Of a stretch of DNA of 11,108 nucleotides, positions 1 to 5,278 are shown one piece after another. Made by a program: the position numbers and the translations under genes. Positions within the stretch are counted from its first letter, which is position 1; every line of letters begins with the position of its first letter. The notes below the pieces were generated by a model that worked only from the letters and a program-made list of their open reading frames with translations, was not told the origin of the DNA and ran no database searches. This DNA is from Flavobacteriaceae bacterium (lineage in GTDB: Bacteria > Bacteroidota > Bacteroidia > Flavobacteriales > Flavobacteriaceae). Where the stretch lies: assembly GCA_015493405.1 (NCBI GenBank), contig WGDF01000158.1:1-11108 (forward strand). The letters run 5' to 3'.

Positions 1-23
1 CCTATGAGATAGGATAACCGGCT

Positions 24-55
24 TACTAAACCGCTATTGAGCTAGTGATTTGGTA
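24..55 (+). promoter_or_regulatory. Leader hairpin, copy 1
   Basis: Positions 24-30 pair with 49-55, and 32-36 pair with 43-47, around the six-base loop TTGAGC. C31/A48 is a mismatch. Position 27 is T here and C in the second copy, facing G52. Pairing is therefore kept as G-U here and G-C there, which is weak support for a structure made in RNA. Confidence 0.5.
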
Positions 56-116
56 TTAAAACAAAAAAGGAACATCACCTTGCGTCGTGGAAAACCTTGG
101 TGACATTCCCTAAGAC

Positions 117-133
117 GTTAAACCATGTTTAAC
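117..133 (+). promoter_or_regulatory. Perfect 7-bp inverted repeat (possible operator or hairpin)
   Basis: GTTAAAC and GTTTAAC are separated by CAT. A related imperfect copy, GTTAAAC-ATC-GTTTGAG, starts 39 nt downstream at 156-172. Both are unchanged in the second cassette (4106-4122 and 4145-4161). Two spaced dyads could be binding sites for a dimeric regulator, or two small RNA hairpins. No regulator gene is visible in the window. Confidence 0.4.
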
Positions 134-245
134 ACGGCAAAAATACACATTTTTAGTTAAACATCGTTTGAGACATATAACTTCTTACGATGAGGGAAGT
201 GAAAGGGCTCATCTATAAATTATTTTAATTATAAATTTTTAAATT

Positions 246-473
246 ATGAAAAAGTTAGTTTTATTAATCGCTTTGTTTTTTGCTATGGGTATGCAGGCCA
301 ATACCATAAAAGAAAAACACAATCTTAAATTAGGTGTTAAAAAGGTTGAAATGCCGAATTATGTTAAACGCTATAAATGTAAATCTGAAACACAAACATC
401 TCATTATGATGATGGAAATGGTGGTTATTATGATGTTTCTGTTACAATAACACATTGTGTTCCAATTGAATAA
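246..473 (+). CDS. Small secreted two-cysteine peptide, cassette 1
   Basis: This gene encodes a 75-residue peptide of unknown family. Residues 1-18 form a classical signal peptide (MKKLVLLIAL and a hydrophobic core), with a likely signal peptidase I site after MQA at residue 18. No lipobox cysteine is present. The mature part of about 57 residues is basic in its first half (several Lys), then has a Gly/Tyr/Asp-rich stretch. It contains two cysteines, C45 and C71, which could form a disulfide after export; the chain ends four residues after the second. The signal sequence is nearly identical to that of the peptide at 4235-4468, but the mature part is not. It heads a cassette with a GLPGLI protein and a TonB-dependent receptor, and a strong hairpin follows its stop codon. 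Possible roles (toxin, signal, metal or ligand scavenger, receptor partner) cannot be told apart from sequence. The ORF itself is well supported by the conserved start and signal sequence. Confidence 0.85.
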   Translation: MKKLVLLIALFFAMGMQANTIKEKHNLKLGVKKVEMPNYVKRYKCKSETQTSHYDDGNGGYYDVSVTITHCVPIE

Positions 474-481
474 CTTATAAT

Positions 482-511
482 TTTGGCATCTTTCAGATGA
501 AAGATGCCAAA
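482..511 (+). terminator. Strong hairpin after peptide gene 1
   Basis: A perfect 14-bp inverted repeat (482-495 with 498-511) starts 8 nt after the peptide stop codon. In practice it would fold as a 12-bp stem with a six-base loop. The sequence after it is A/T-rich (TAAAATATTT) without a clean T run. It may therefore be a leaky terminator or an mRNA-stabilising stem that keeps the peptide message more abundant than the downstream genes. The next gene starts only 15 nt after it. Confidence 0.65.
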
Positions 512-526
512 TAAAATATTTATAAA

Positions 527-1270
527 ATGAAACAATTTATTTTTATATTTTTACTGCTTTTAAAATTGAGCGCCTCTGCCCAAAATCTAAAAATTCTTTA
601 CAGTAGACACTCTGATTTACCGGAAGAAAAGTATCTCAAATATTATACCCCCGCATCTTTAAAAAAACTTAAAGAAAAGGTGTATCGTTATTTAATAAAA
701 AATGATACGGCTAGTCTCTTTTTTCCGTTAAAAAAAGGAGAAATCTTTAAAGATGCGGACACAATTGAGGTGTCTAGATATCAAACCAATATCAATGTTG
801 TTACGATTGATAACCGTATAACAGATATTTATTACATCAATTACCCCAAAAAACAATATATTCGGAAATTAAATATTCGCGGGACAAATTATGACATTAA
901 AGATGGGTTGCCGAAATTAAAATGGCAAATATTGGATTCAGTTAAACAAATGAAGGGCTACACCATACAAAAGGCCGTAACTAATTATCAAGATCTTCAT
1001 ATCACAGCTTGGTTTACAGAGGATATTCCGGTAGATGTGGGACCGCGTAACTTTCAAGGGTTGCCCGGTTTGATTTTAAAGTTGAAAATGGGATCATATA
1101 ATTATGAAGTTGAGAAAATTACTTTTTTAAAAAAGCCCCCGAAAGTACAAATGCCCAAACCTAATGGTAATTATTTGACGGCACAACAGTATTATGAAAT
1201 TTTTAAAAAGAACCGCCATAAGAGTCAAATCATCAAACATAAATGTGCCACTTGTCCTAAGGGTTTATAA
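527..1270 (+). CDS. GLPGLI family protein, cassette 1
   Basis: This is a 247-residue exported protein of the GLPGLI family, a Bacteroidota-specific family of unknown biochemical function that is often encoded beside TonB-dependent receptors. Residues 1-18 form a signal peptide with likely cleavage after SASA, just before Q19. The family signature GLPGLI is at residues 178-183, preceded by the usual aromatic and proline-rich approach (AWFTEDIPVDVGP). The central KWQI element is at 132-135. The protein is predicted to be periplasmic or loosely envelope-associated. It ends in a tail with a CxxC pair (C240, C243), which the two GLPGLI proteins of cassette 2 lack; this could bind metal or be redox-active. 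The start ATG lies 15 nt beyond the upstream hairpin. The receptor gene begins 3 nt after its stop, so the two are almost certainly co-transcribed and probably act together. Family assignment is secure; function is unknown. Confidence 0.93.
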   Translation: MKQFIFIFLLLLKLSASAQNLKILYSRHSDLPEEKYLKYYTPASLKKLKEKVYRYLIKNDTASLFFPLKKGEIFKDADTIEVSRYQTNINVVTIDNRITDIYYINYPKKQYIRKLNIRGTNYDIKDGLPKLKWQILDSVKQMKGYTIQKAVTNYQDLHITAWFTEDIPVDVGPRNFQGLPGLILKLKMGSYNYEVEKITFLKKPPKVQMPKPNGNYLTAQQYYEIFKKNRHKSQIIKHKCATCPKGL

Positions 1271-1273
1271 GAT

Positions 1274-3880
1274 ATGCTAAGCAAATGGTTTGTCCTTGTA
1301 TTATTTGTAACAACGCCTTGTTTTTTGCATGGGCAAAAATTGGTGTCCGGTAAGGTAACAGATAGTTTAGGAGAGGCTTTACCGCAAGCTAATGTAATTG
1401 TTAAATCCCGACATAAAACTCTAAAATATATTTTGACAGATTCCTTAGGATTTTTTGAGGTCGAAGTGCCGATTTTGCCCGAATATGATGTCAAAGTAAC
1501 TTATTTTGGTTACCAATCGGAGGTCAAGCACATAGTAAGCCATAGTTTACTTACCGGATTGAAATTTGTTTTATACCCTGACCGGACTGCTTTGAAAGAA
1601 GTGGTTATCAATGCGAATATTCCCGATTTTGTGCAAAAAAAAGACACAATTGTTTATAATCTGAAAGCTTTAACAGATGGTAGTGAGTTGAAATTGAAAG
1701 ATTTAGTGCAAAAATTACCAGGTTTTCAAATAGATGAGAACGGTAAAATCACTCATAATGGCAAACCTATCGATAAAATTCTTATCAATGATAAAGAATT
1801 TTTTAATCGGCAGCAGCAAATTGCGACTAAAAATATTGATGCTGATATGATTTCAGGTATCGCCTTTTATCAAAAATACAAATCGGAATTTGAGGCTAAA
1901 ACCGATGCCGGTGTCCGGGCTTTGAATGTGAATATCAAAGCAAAATATATGGATAAACTCAAGGGAAACATATTGGGTGGCATAAGTACCGATTATCGTT
2001 ACAAAGGTCATCTCAACCTGTTTAAATTTGCCAAAAATGCCAATTTATCTATAATCACCGATGTCAATACTTGGGGACAAAATGCACTAACTCTAAATGA
2101 TTATATCGATTTTACCGGTGGTGTTAATGCTTATATCAAAGGTAATGCCCATTCAGGCATAGTTGATATTGACGAAGAAAGTATTCCTACATTTTTGCTT
2201 AAAGGTGACGATGTAGAAAAACGTCACACAAAATTTTCCGGTGTTAATGTGGTATTACAAAAAAAACACCGGTATCGTTTTATGGGGTTTTACTTGCTCA
2301 ACTATATGAGGCAAGCCGGATTTGATAAACAAATCCGTCGGTTTATTGACGGACAAACTAATTTTAGCACCAATAGTTTGGACGGTAACTATTTTGTGGT
2401 AAATATGTATAACAAATTATTATGCCGTTTGTCATCCAAAGATCTTATTTCGGTGCTCTTGAACGGTACTTGGCAAAATAATCAAGGAATATATTTCAAC
2501 ATATCCAATCAAAGCCAATTGCATAATCGTTTTAAGCGATTAAATAAAAATATTGGTGTAAACATTAAATTTAACAGAACCCTTAATGATTTTTTGATTT
2601 TTGATTTAAAATTGCTCTATAACTATCAATTTAGGCATAAATTGTATAGCATAAGGGCAAACTATCCTTTTTTAAATTATCTTAACCTGAATAATTTTGA
2701 TAATATATATACTTATAATCGTTTAAAAACCAATTATGGTATAACCGGTAAATTAAGTTTTTTTAAAGCACATTATTCTATTGATTTTGTAATGGGAAGT
2801 CAATTTAATCATAATTTTTTGAACAGCGATTTAGCAAACTCAATTTTGCAAAACCAAATGAAAAGGAATGAATTTGATGGTTTTACCGGAGCTAAAATAA
2901 AATATGATCAGTTGGATTGGCATTTTATTTTATCCGGCTTCTGGCATTATATTCATATCCAACAAGCAAATCGCAAAACAGCTTTCCATTATTTTGCCCC
3001 TTTTATGTCTTTAACTTATATGTTTAATTTAGGGCATTCTTTGGATTTTTCCTATAATTATACATATAAGTTGCTGCCAATCAACAAGTTTAATCTGCAT
3101 TATATATTTGATGATTTTGAAAGTTTGTCCGAAACCGAACTGCGATATGATGATTTATGGTTGCCCCGACATCAAATATCATTGACTTACCAAAATTATC
3201 TTAAAAAACAACGCTTTTATTATGATTTAAATATCAATTTTGATTTTGCAAAGAAATCAATTCAAAATAAATTGGAACATTTTGAATCGCAACTCTATTA
3301 TTATAAAAAAGTATTAATTCCATCCAGCCATAGCGTTATGCTTAATCTCGATTTGAACAAATCTTTGACTAAACATTTTTTTATTTCTTTGACTAACGAT
3401 TTTATCTTTAGCAAACAAAAAATATTTTATAACAATAACTTGCAACATTTTAATAGTCAAGTTTATAAAAATGATTTTAGCATCTATTCTAAGTATAAAA
3501 AATCTTGGATAAATGGTTCATTAGGTTTAAAAAATAAAAAATATTATTATGTTTACAAAACATTAAATGTCAAACATCAATATACTTCGACTACATATTA
3601 TACCAAACTTGAGGGAAAGTTAAAAAAATCGTTTAAATGGTCAGTTTATGCCGGCTATGAGCATTTCAATTTTTTGCAAAATGAATATATATTAAAAATC
3701 AATCCTTCTTTCTTTTATCAATCTGATAAGTCTTTTCAACTCAGTTTAATAGGTAATAATATTTTAAATATTAATCAACCGGTTTACACCAAGCATAGTC
3801 AAACAGATGATTTTGAGATTTTTGAACAAACCGCCTATTTGCCCGGTTATATTGCTTTACAATTAAAATACAATTTTTGA
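1274..3880 (+). CDS. TonB-dependent outer-membrane receptor, cassette 1
   Basis: This 868-residue outer-membrane transporter of the Bacteroidota type has a signal peptide at residues 1-20. A carboxypeptidase-regulatory-like beta-sandwich follows at about 23-100 (SGKVTDSLGEALPQANVIV, with TDSLGFF). A plug domain spans about 105-223 (KDLVQKLPGFQID at 142-154, then NGKPIDKILINDKEFF). The rest is a long beta-barrel rich in alternating aromatic residues, ending in a C-terminal Phe (LKYNF), the usual BAM-recognition ending. No TonB box could be identified by eye. Such proteins use TonB energy to move ligands across the outer membrane. The ligand is unknown; the co-encoded peptide is a candidate by position only. 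It starts 3 nt after the GLPGLI gene. The barrel half is very A/T-rich and Asn/Tyr/Lys-rich compared with the receptor of cassette 2, showing that the two receptors are distant paralogs rather than recent copies. Confidence 0.93.
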   Translation: MLSKWFVLVLFVTTPCFLHGQKLVSGKVTDSLGEALPQANVIVKSRHKTLKYILTDSLGFFEVEVPILPEYDVKVTYFGYQSEVKHIVSHSLLTGLKFVLYPDRTALKEVVINANIPDFVQKKDTIVYNLKALTDGSELKLKDLVQKLPGFQIDENGKITHNGKPIDKILINDKEFFNRQQQIATKNIDADMISGIAFYQKYKSEFEAKTDAGVRALNVNIKAKYMDKLKGNILGGISTDYRYKGHLNLFKFAKNANLSIITDVNTWGQNALTLNDYIDFTGGVNAYIKGNAHSGIVDIDEESIPTFLLKGDDVEKRHTKFSGVNVVLQKKHRYRFMGFYLLNYMRQAGFDKQIRRFIDGQTNFSTNSLDGNYFVVNMYNKLLCRLSSKDLISVLLNGTWQNNQGIYFNISNQSQLHNRFKRLNKNIGVNIKFNRTLNDFLIFDLKLLYNYQFRHKLYSIRANYPFLNYLNLNNFDNIYTYNRLKTNYGITGKLSFFKAHYSIDFVMGSQFNHNFLNSDLANSILQNQMKRNEFDGFTGAKIKYDQLDWHFILSGFWHYIHIQQANRKTAFHYFAPFMSLTYMFNLGHSLDFSYNYTYKLLPINKFNLHYIFDDFESLSETELRYDDLWLPRHQISLTYQNYLKKQRFYYDLNINFDFAKKSIQNKLEHFESQLYYYKKVLIPSSHSVMLNLDLNKSLTKHFFISLTNDFIFSKQKIFYNNNLQHFNSQVYKNDFSIYSKYKKSWINGSLGLKNKKYYYVYKTLNVKHQYTSTTYYTKLEGKLKKSFKWSVYAGYEHFNFLQNEYILKINPSFFYQSDKSFQLSLIGNNILNINQPVYTKHSQTDDFEIFEQTAYLPGYIALQLKYNF

Positions 3881-3917
3881 TAAGAAAAGATGGTATCTCC
3901 AAAAAGGTGCTTAAAAT

Positions 3918-3940
3918 CAATATTTTTATTGTTTTTTTTT
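3918..3940 (+). terminator. Weak A/T-rich terminator after cassette 1
   Basis: CAATA (3918-3922) can pair with TATTG (3927-3931) around a TTTT loop. It is followed directly by nine T residues. The stem is short and A/T-rich, so termination would be weak. Its position 38 nt after the receptor stop codon is right for the end of the first operon. Confidence 0.4.
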
Positions 3941-3967
3941 GTTGTTAGACTTTTTGTTATATATTTG
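3939..3967 (+). promoter_or_regulatory. Predicted Bacteroidota promoter of cassette 2
   Basis: TATATTTG at 3960-3967 matches the Bacteroidota -7 consensus TAnnTTTG. A TTG at 3939-3941 lies 18 bp upstream, close to the usual 19-21 bp for the -33 element. Transcription would start near 3972-3975, giving a leader of about 260 nt that contains the whole conserved repeat. The corresponding place for cassette 1 lies outside the window. Confidence 0.6.
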
Positions 3968-4012
3968 TTCCTATAATCAAAACAATTTGCCTATGAGATA
4001 GGATAGCCAACT

Positions 4013-4044
4013 TACCAAACCGCTATTGAGCTAGTGATTTGGTA
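4013..4044 (+). promoter_or_regulatory. Leader hairpin, copy 2
   Basis: TACCAAA (4013-4019) pairs with TTTGGTA (4038-4044), and CGCTA pairs with TAGTG around the loop TTGAGC, with a single C/A mismatch between the two stems. It is the counterpart of the hairpin at 24-55, with one G-U pair replaced by G-C. Confidence 0.5.
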
Positions 4045-4105
4045 TTAAAACAAAAAAGGAACATCACCTTTGAGTCTGGAAAACCTTGGTGACATTCCCT
4101 AAGAC

Positions 4106-4122
4106 GTTAAACCATGTTTAAC
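4106..4122 (+). promoter_or_regulatory. Perfect 7-bp inverted repeat, copy 2
   Basis: This is identical to 117-133: GTTAAAC-CAT-GTTTAAC. It has a related imperfect dyad at 4145-4161. It lies about 130 nt downstream of the predicted transcription start, so as a protein site it would act as a roadblock or on an internal promoter. As RNA it would be a short stem. Confidence 0.4.
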
Positions 4123-4234
4123 ACGGCAAAAATACACATTTTTAGTTAAACATCGTTTGAGACATATAACTTCTTACGATGAGGGAAGTGAAAGGGCTCA
4201 TCCAGAAATTATTTTAATTAAAAATTTTTAAATT

Positions 4235-4468
4235 ATGAAAAAGTTAGTTTTATTAATCGCTTTAATTTTTGCTATGGGTATGCAGGCCAATAATGGTGTA
4301 GATTTTTCAAAGCATATGCAAAAAAATAAAGCAGAAGAATATGTTAAAAAATGGGTAATGTGTGAGTATTATGCAGAAGGAAGAGCATCTGCTGATGGTT
4401 ATGAATTTAATTCAGCGGAATGGTATGCCGCAAGAAATGGTTACAGAGATGACTGTATGAATCAATAA
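4235..4468 (+). CDS. Small secreted two-cysteine peptide, cassette 2
   Basis: This gene encodes a 77-residue peptide of unknown family. Residues 1-18 form a signal peptide differing from that at 246-473 by one residue (I11 for F11), with likely cleavage after MQA. The mature part of about 59 residues is unrelated in detail to the first peptide. It is rich in Tyr, Trp, Ala, Glu and Asp, with two cysteines, C43 and C74, and ends three residues after the second. A faint common pattern is visible: a YVK element (39-41 in the first, 36-38 here) precedes the first cysteine by a few residues. The cysteines are 26 residues apart in the first peptide and 31 here. A single disulfide is plausible after export. 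It is followed by a terminator-like hairpin, then by two GLPGLI genes and a TonB-dependent receptor. The gene call is well supported; the function is unknown. Confidence 0.85.
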   Translation: MKKLVLLIALIFAMGMQANNGVDFSKHMQKNKAEEYVKKWVMCEYYAEGRASADGYEFNSAEWYAARNGYRDDCMNQ

Positions 4469-4481
4469 AATTGTTATTATT

Positions 4482-4517
4482 ACCTATTGCCAAAAAATGG
4501 TTTGGCAATAGGTTTAT
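4482..4517 (+). terminator. Terminator-like hairpin after peptide gene 2
   Basis: A perfect 13-bp stem (4482-4494 with 4501-4513) with a six-base loop is followed by TTATTTTAT. It begins 13 nt after the peptide stop codon. It sits at the same place as the hairpin at 482-511 but has a different stem sequence. It likely attenuates transcription into the GLPGLI and receptor genes or stabilises a peptide-only transcript. Confidence 0.7.
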
Positions 4518-4535
4518 TTTATAAAAACAAAACTT

Positions 4536-5252
4536 ATGAAAAAATTATTTTTATGCTTCTCTTTATTTATGATCTCGTTGATTTATGCACAACAAAGTGG
4601 CGAAGTTATTTATAAAGTTAAACAAGATAAATCCTATAATAAGGCGGATATTTTTGCTAACTTAAAAAAGCAAATAGGGGAAGACATGGTTAAAAGGATA
4701 ATCAGAGAAACTGATCAGAATTATCAACTTGCACAAGATTTTGATTATATTTTGCGTTTCAATGCAACCCAAAGTTTATACCAATGGGATGAAAGTATGC
4801 CGGATGAAACAATTCCTAAATCCAAATTTTTATCGGCTGTTACATTGGGAGGCAAAGGCCCTTATTATAGAGACCTTAAAAAGAAGTTGTTTTTTGAGCA
4901 ATTTAAAATTTCGGGTGTTTATAAACGAATGAAATACCCCTACAAGGCTAAGTGGCAGATCACTAAAGAAACCGATACCATTTTGGGCTATCCGGTTATT
5001 AAAGCTGTAGCCGGTGAAACTTCAGTTTGGTTTACGCCTCATATTCCCGTACCATTCGGCCCTGCAAAATATGCAGGATTGCCCGGTTTGATTTTAAAAT
5101 TTCAATACCATGGCAGGGTGATTGTAGCTGAAAAAATTAAATTATTTAAAAAAGCTATTCGTATTAAGATGCCCGACAAAGGTGATTTTACCACAGAAAG
5201 CGCAGTCATCAAGGCTTACCAAAAAGCAGATGCCAAACGCTGGGGCAATTGA
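4536..5252 (+). CDS. GLPGLI family protein, first of cassette 2
   Basis: This is a 238-residue exported GLPGLI-family protein. The signal peptide spans residues 1-18, with cleavage predicted after IYA and Q19-Q20 at the mature end. The family signature GLPGLI is at 181-186, after a WFTPHIPVPFGP approach. A KWQITK element is at 139-144 and DTILGYPVIKA at 147-157. It is clearly paralogous to the next gene (5279-6004): both share an N-terminal VIYK/VTYK strand, the MPDET motif (88-92 here) and the KWQITK-x-TDTILGYPVIKA block. It therefore likely arose by tandem duplication within this cassette. It lacks the CxxC tail of the cassette 1 protein. It is predicted to be periplasmic and co-transcribed with the second GLPGLI gene and the receptor. 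The molecular function of the family is not established. Confidence 0.93.
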   Translation: MKKLFLCFSLFMISLIYAQQSGEVIYKVKQDKSYNKADIFANLKKQIGEDMVKRIIRETDQNYQLAQDFDYILRFNATQSLYQWDESMPDETIPKSKFLSAVTLGGKGPYYRDLKKKLFFEQFKISGVYKRMKYPYKAKWQITKETDTILGYPVIKAVAGETSVWFTPHIPVPFGPAKYAGLPGLILKFQYHGRVIVAEKIKLFKKAIRIKMPDKGDFTTESAVIKAYQKADAKRWGN

Positions 5253-5278
5253 TTTTTTTGTATATTGCATACCTTGTT

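Larger units (their letters stand above)
1..245 (+). promoter_or_regulatory. Conserved structured leader of cassette 1
   Basis: This is a gene-free leader before the first peptide gene. Visible inverted repeats include a 5-bp stem at 1-13 (CCTAT/ATAGG) and a long hairpin at 24-55. The latter has a 7-bp outer stem, one C/A mismatch, a 5-bp inner stem and the loop TTGAGC. Others are a 5-bp stem 75-79/99-103, a perfect 7-bp inverted repeat 117-133, a related imperfect one at 156-172, and a 6-bp stem 189-194/208-213. The last competes with an alternative pairing of 180-184 with 196-200. It may act as an mRNA leader, a cis-regulatory RNA or a protein-binding region; no known riboswitch class is recognised. 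The basis is direct inspection of sequence; the function is inferred. Confidence 0.6.
1..303 (+). repeat. Long direct repeat, copy 1 (leader plus signal-peptide segment)
   Basis: This segment matches 3990-4292 without net length change, with about 15 mismatches over 303 nt by hand alignment. Six of these are clustered at 82-87 and three or four at 17-27. Positions 88-213 are identical to 4077-4202. The repeat covers 245 nt of non-coding leader and the first 19 codons of the peptide gene. It stops just after the predicted signal-peptide cleavage site, beyond which the two peptide genes no longer align. The left end of the repeat may lie outside the window, so any promoter of copy 1 is not visible. 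Confidence 0.97.
3881..4234 (+). other. Gene-free region between cassettes: terminator, promoter and second leader
   Basis: This 354-nt stretch has no credible gene. It holds, in order, an A/T-rich terminator-like hairpin with a nine-T tail (3918-3940), a Bacteroidota-type promoter (3939-3967), and the second copy of the long leader (3990-4234). The sequence at 3881-3917 shows nothing recognisable. Confidence 0.8.
3990..4234 (+). promoter_or_regulatory. Conserved structured leader of cassette 2
   Basis: This leader has the same hairpin set as 1-245. The long hairpin is at 4013-4044, with a fully Watson-Crick outer stem here because position 4016 is C. The other elements are the stem 4064-4068/4088-4092, the dyads 4106-4122 and 4145-4161, and the stem 4178-4183/4197-4202. 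The six-base variable patch (4071-4076) falls in the loop of the 4064-4092 stem. A predicted promoter just upstream makes this a transcribed 5' untranslated region. An alternative is a separate small RNA that reads into the peptide gene. Confidence 0.6.
3990..4292 (+). repeat. Long direct repeat, copy 2 (leader plus signal-peptide segment)
   Basis: This is the partner of 1-303, offset by exactly 3989 nt. Its left boundary is only set by the window start of copy 1, so the true repeat could extend further left. Its right boundary coincides with the end of the peptide signal sequence. The match is far higher than that between the downstream paralogous genes. This suggests recent duplication, gene conversion, or strong constraint on the leader. 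Confidence 0.97.

Noticed and set aside
1..303. Insertion-sequence ends or a MITE as explanation of the 303-nt repeat
   Set aside because: The copies are direct, lack terminal inverted repeats and visible target duplications, and carry a conserved start codon and signal sequence. A duplicated gene 5' module fits better.
246..473. Bacteriocin with a double-glycine leader, or a lipoprotein
   Set aside because: The N-terminus is a Sec signal peptide with an alanine cleavage site. There is no GG leader, no lipobox cysteine, and no dedicated peptidase-ABC transporter nearby.
1225..1494. Antisense open frame across the GLPGLI-receptor junction
   Set aside because: It overlaps two well-supported genes, has no recognisable features and shows no promoter.
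1..4468. Diversity-generating retroelement or CRISPR as the source of peptide variation
   Set aside because: No reverse transcriptase, template/variable repeat pair with A-directed changes, or short regularly spaced repeats are visible. The only long repeat is the leader pair.
4729..4932. Alternative-frame open frame inside the first GLPGLI gene of cassette 2
   Set aside because: It lies fully inside a recognised gene in another frame and has no signal peptide or motif.
5249..5278. TTG start for the second GLPGLI gene of cassette 2
   Set aside because: It adds ten residues ahead of an otherwise complete signal peptide. ATG at 5279 gives the expected N-terminus.
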